This document shows positions 60,601 to 64,000 of a stretch of DNA of 64,000 nucleotides, piece after piece. This DNA comes from Karalla daura (lineage: Eukaryota > Chordata > Actinopteri > Chaetodontiformes > Leiognathidae). The notes below the pieces were generated by a model that was given only the letters and a program-made list of their open reading frames with translations, did not search any database and had not been told where the DNA came from. The translations under genes were made by a program, and so were the position numbers. The number at the start of each line of letters is the position of its first letter. The stretch's first letter is position 1. Location: contig CM055194.1 of assembly GCA_029224185.1 (NCBI GenBank), positions 24,989,902 through 25,053,901 of the forward strand. Reading direction: 5' to 3'.

Positions 60601-63600
60601 CCTTTCTGAGTACAGTCCTGGTCTGTGAAATACTTGGAAAAATAACTCCGGAGCTCTGTGTTTTGCCTTAATTTCCATGGAGATTCCAAAACTTCCTGCC
60701 TCCAGCACTCGTGGAATGCGCCCCCACCCCCTTAACTTTTCCACATAAATCAGGGCACCGTCCTCTAATTTTAGGGCCGTTACTAAGATGAAGGAGGCCT
60801 CTCAGATAGGGAGGAAAAGCTTACGGGACTGCGTCAATTGCAACACTGTTGGCAGGTAAACCAGAGCTATGAAGGTGTCGACTGTGGCTGAATGGAGGCC
60901 GGAGCACCACACCTGTTCCTGAGTTTTCCACAGCTTCCTCTCTAATGTCAATGTTATGGTTACTGGGTGGCCAATAAATGGATTAAAATGGTTTAAAGTT
61001 GGGTGTCAAGGGTGTCAGGACTTGTTTGTAGATGTTGAGCTTCCTCCTTCAAGAAGCTTCTTCTGTTCTGAGAGCGAAAAACCAACTTGTGCTGCTCACA
61101 ACTGTAGTTCCCTTAAGTCCTTGGAAAACACAATTACCTCTGAAATTGAAATTACTTCAAACTATTTTGTATTAGCTGTGTCATGAAAATGTCACATGGA
61201 TGATTGTGGTTGCAGCCATGTTTTTACATGTTTTTTACATGTCGGAAATAACCTGAAAAGAGTTGGACTGACTCCAAAACAGTTAGATACACTTGCAGGG
61301 CCCCTGATCCACCTCCTCAGGCTGCGTCTCCAATGCAGCAGACAGAACTTCTTCTTCATGAAACACGGTGAGGCACCAGGTTCCAGTCTCACACCACCAA
61401 TGGTTTCCAGTGAATCAGCTGAGCTACACAACTCATGAAGACTGATTCACAGCATGCATGAGTCAAAACGCTCAGAAATGTGTGTGTGTGTGTGTGTGCA
61501 GGTGTGCAGGGCAGGAGGGCAGGAGGAAGAGTTCCAGGTGAACAGAAGATAATGGCATGTGAGTCAGATACTGCGCAGCCAGGTGCAAACTACTTACCTG
61601 CAAAAAGACAGCATCTTTAAAGTCTCCTGAGCCGGTGAGTAATAAACAAGGGAGACAGATGAGTAAGTGACACAAAAGTCTGAGAAATGATGATGATGAA
61701 ATCCCCCATCACCAGATCCCATGTTAACACACTGCTTTACTCTCAGCTAACGTCACTGTGTACAATTCAGTGGAAACTGTGCAATCTTTTCTGTGATATC
61801 AGATCCTTCACAAACTGCAGTTCATCACAGTTCGCCTGCTTTCCTTAACTAGGCAACAGTAATCTCATTGCTAGTGCTCAGAACGCCGGTGTCAGTTTTA
61901 CAAGTTTTGAGCTGCAGCAACATACCAACAGGTGGATGTGAATGTGTGAGCACAGCTGGGGAATGTAGGGGTCCTGGCTCGGCGCGCAGGAATGTTTAAT
62001 ATAACCTCCTGTGACCCAGGTGGATGAGTATGTAGATGAGGATGCACTCGACTCAGACTTCTGTGGAAGGGGAAGCAACTCAAGTGCTCTCAGTTGCTCA
62101 ATGAGATGTTTATGTCAGTTAAATGTGAACATTTCTACCAAACTATGTAAGACCTGCTGCTGTTTCCTCTCAAAACAATCATAAATAACATTTTGAACTG
62201 AAAAAGGTTTTAAAAAATGACAAACAATATGCTCTCACCTGGTGTATAAATCTAATCTCTTTCCAGTCAGAAGCACTTTTGTTTGCCAACACACTAATTT
62301 AGCGCCCTTATATTTTCCAACTGTTTTTCCTCCAAGAATGCAGCTCAGTTTTCACAGTTGGTTAAGTAAATTCTGATGAAGTGTCGACAGTAAACAACTC
62401 ACACAGGCTGGAGAGCCTCAGGGAGCGTCTTCAGTGTGGCCAAATGACAGAGATATTACATGGGAATGCAGCTATGCCCTGCAGATGTGACTGCAGCCAT
62501 AGATAAAGTCATTTTAAACAGTGCATACAGCAATCTTAATAACTGGAGAAATGGTGGAACTGAGAGCCGTGAATTATTTTAATATCTTTCTCTAATACCC
62601 AGAAAAACAGGGAAACCCCAGACAGGGACTGTAATGTGAGGCATGCAGTCATACACACTGTGTGACCTACAACAACACAACCCCTGACACTCTCACACAA
62701 GCACACAATACAGCTCATTTTGATTTACATACATAATTCTGATAACGACTCTACAGTAACCAGTGTAGTAATTACAGGTGGTCACAGTTTTCTATTGATA
62801 GAAATCATCTTAAGCTGCTGTCGTTGTGATGCCATGACAGCAAGCCAGCATGAATAACACCCTGAAAATTATGCAGCTTAATGTCATTCAGCCATCATTA
62901 ATTGGATCATTTACACCTATATGTCCCTTCAGTCACATGTCAAAATGTCATCTGTGGAAAAAAGACCAATGAACAAATTCTCCACAGCTCAGTTCAAGAA
63001 TTTTCCTTCACACACAAGAGAAATGCATCAAAAACACTGAGCCATGTGCTCTGAGGACACCTTGCTGGAAAAAAAATCTTGCTATTGCTGAAAGATCCAG
63101 GAAAAACATCAACATTCCTGATGTCAAGCAAGCAAGAGTCAAGAGTATTCCATGTATCTGTGAACCACAGGAGGATTTTAAACAAACATGACATCCCAGT
63201 CACGACCACCTACACAACCTAATCAATGCAGTCCAGAGAAGGAGGGGATGATCCACATTATACATATGGGAAACCAAATAGCCATCCATCTATCTATCAT
63301 TTTATCTGCTTTGTACCCAGTGGTGGTGGAGGGATCTGCTGGGACCCAACACACATAACTGAAATACAGGAAATACACCTTAAAGCAAGAACACATCAAC
63401 TTTACCACAGAATTGTGTTAAAAAGTCTCTTTTTCCACATGTAGTACTCCACTACATATGCACCCATATTTCCAACACCATCTTCACAGTATGTCTGAAT
63501 CTGTGTTGGCCTGATGCTGGTCTGCTCTGCTCTATTTGACCATGGGTGCATGGACCTGGCAACATAATGTAGTATAATAGTTACCTCCTTGTTGTACATT

Positions 63601-64000
63601 GCGTGCATTCCCACATGGCCCAGCACAGGATGACTTCCTCAGGTCCAGACTTGGTAGTAAACCCTCATTTGAAAGACAACGACATTTCTTTGAAGACAGA
63701 GAGGTACATTATCAGAAGGGGGGAGAGATTGTTTAAAATTAATCATCTATGTCAAGAAACTCCAGAGATTAAACCTTGAGGTTCCCCACCAGCCAGTCAG
63801 AAATGAAGAAGATTCTTGGATAAAAGGTGAAATGCCTTCAAAAACGTACCAGTACAGCTGCCACAACTTATAACTCCTTTGACGCTTAATTGCTCTTACC
63901 AAGATAGCCATGATAATGACTCCCGTCCATCTATCATCTTCACTCTCATGAGGCGATTTATAGTGTTCTAGGGAAAACCAACACAGAGAAAACATGCACT
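57621..64000. other. Downstream intergenic sequence with no supported gene
   Basis: Only short ORFs without recognisable domains. It includes a 13-bp minisatellite (TCTGACACCGAGG, four units at 59029-59080), a dispersed-repeat copy (59.65-60.32 kb), a short (GT)n at about 61480-61500, and non-repetitive stretches such as 60.44-60.9 kb that might be regulatory. Confidence 0.6.
59650..60320 (-). repeat. Dispersed repeat family, copy with Glu/Pro minisatellite, - orientation
   Basis: On the - strand, in the same order as 45.4 kb: CTCCCTGAA-type flank complement and the AGACTCTCAGT/AGAGACACTG block (60318-60230), then about 270 bases of minisatellite (60225-59940), the flank containing CATCCAGCCTGACATG (59914-59935 on +), and finally the CCATAGCTTCTATGTTGAC and TTTCTGTTGAAACC blocks (59765-59690). 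The + strand is open for 139 codons (EEPETEEE repeats, then ETQTAADSQCCPSGPHLPEC), probably only because the unit is 15 bp. Confidence 0.8.

Noticed and set aside
48800..63700. Clustering of GGAATG/CATTCC TEAD cores around amotl2
   Set aside because: Roughly two dozen occur in this interval, more than a random expectation, but similar density is seen near rab6b and cep63. Only the structured pairs were kept as findings.

Overview
The window is nuclear DNA of a vertebrate, most likely a ray-finned (teleost) fish. It has multi-exon genes with GT-AG introns, no bacterial-style gene packing, two vertebrate-type tRNA genes, and very abundant simple repeats and minisatellites. Four protein-coding loci can be supported. 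rab6b (3' three coding exons, + strand, about 5.06-13.77 kb) encodes a Golgi small GTPase. A small unnamed RING-finger protein gene lies on the - strand (about 16.5-17.6 kb). cep63 (complete, + strand, 20.3-26.4 kb) encodes a centrosomal coiled-coil protein. amotl2 (complete coding region, + strand, 49.87-56.00 kb) encodes a motin scaffold that binds YAP and junction proteins. Two tRNA-Pro genes (anticodons TGG and CGG) lie on the - strand between the RING gene and cep63. From general knowledge, RAB6B, AMOTL2 and CEP63 are neighbours on human 3q22, which supports all three names; SLCO2A1, RYK and ANAPC13 were not seen here.

Layout: 1-5056 is intron or upstream sequence of rab6b; its earlier exons were not found and are probably outside the window. 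5057-13770 holds the last three rab6b exons and a 3'UTR of about 2 kb. 13.8-16.5 kb is intergenic. 16.5-17.6 kb is the RING gene. 18.8-19.8 kb is the tRNA-Pro pair. 20.3-26.8 kb is cep63. 26.9-48.4 kb is a large repeat-rich interval without a convincing gene, holding at least six long minisatellites. 48.5-57.6 kb is amotl2 with an inferred 5' non-coding exon. 57.6-64 kb is downstream intergenic sequence.

The observations most worth following are these. (1) The last rab6b intron has textbook U12-type (minor spliceosome) splice signals. (2) In amotl2 intron 4 the authentic 5' splice site has been copied six times by a 50-bp minisatellite. (3) An apparent one-base frameshift lies in a C8 tract of cep63 exon 13, and the last cep63 exon is preceded by a run of 31 C. 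(4) A dispersed repeat family, apparently undescribed, carries an internal Glu/Pro-coding minisatellite and has copies or fragments across the window. (5) A duplicated segment at 38.2 and 44.0 kb starts with a 16-bp palindrome and a possible Myb/SANT-like coding stub, followed by a 37-bp minisatellite. (6) Paired TEAD (M-CAT) motifs occur, one pair immediately upstream of the inferred amotl2 first exon. No bacterial, viral or CRISPR system was seen.
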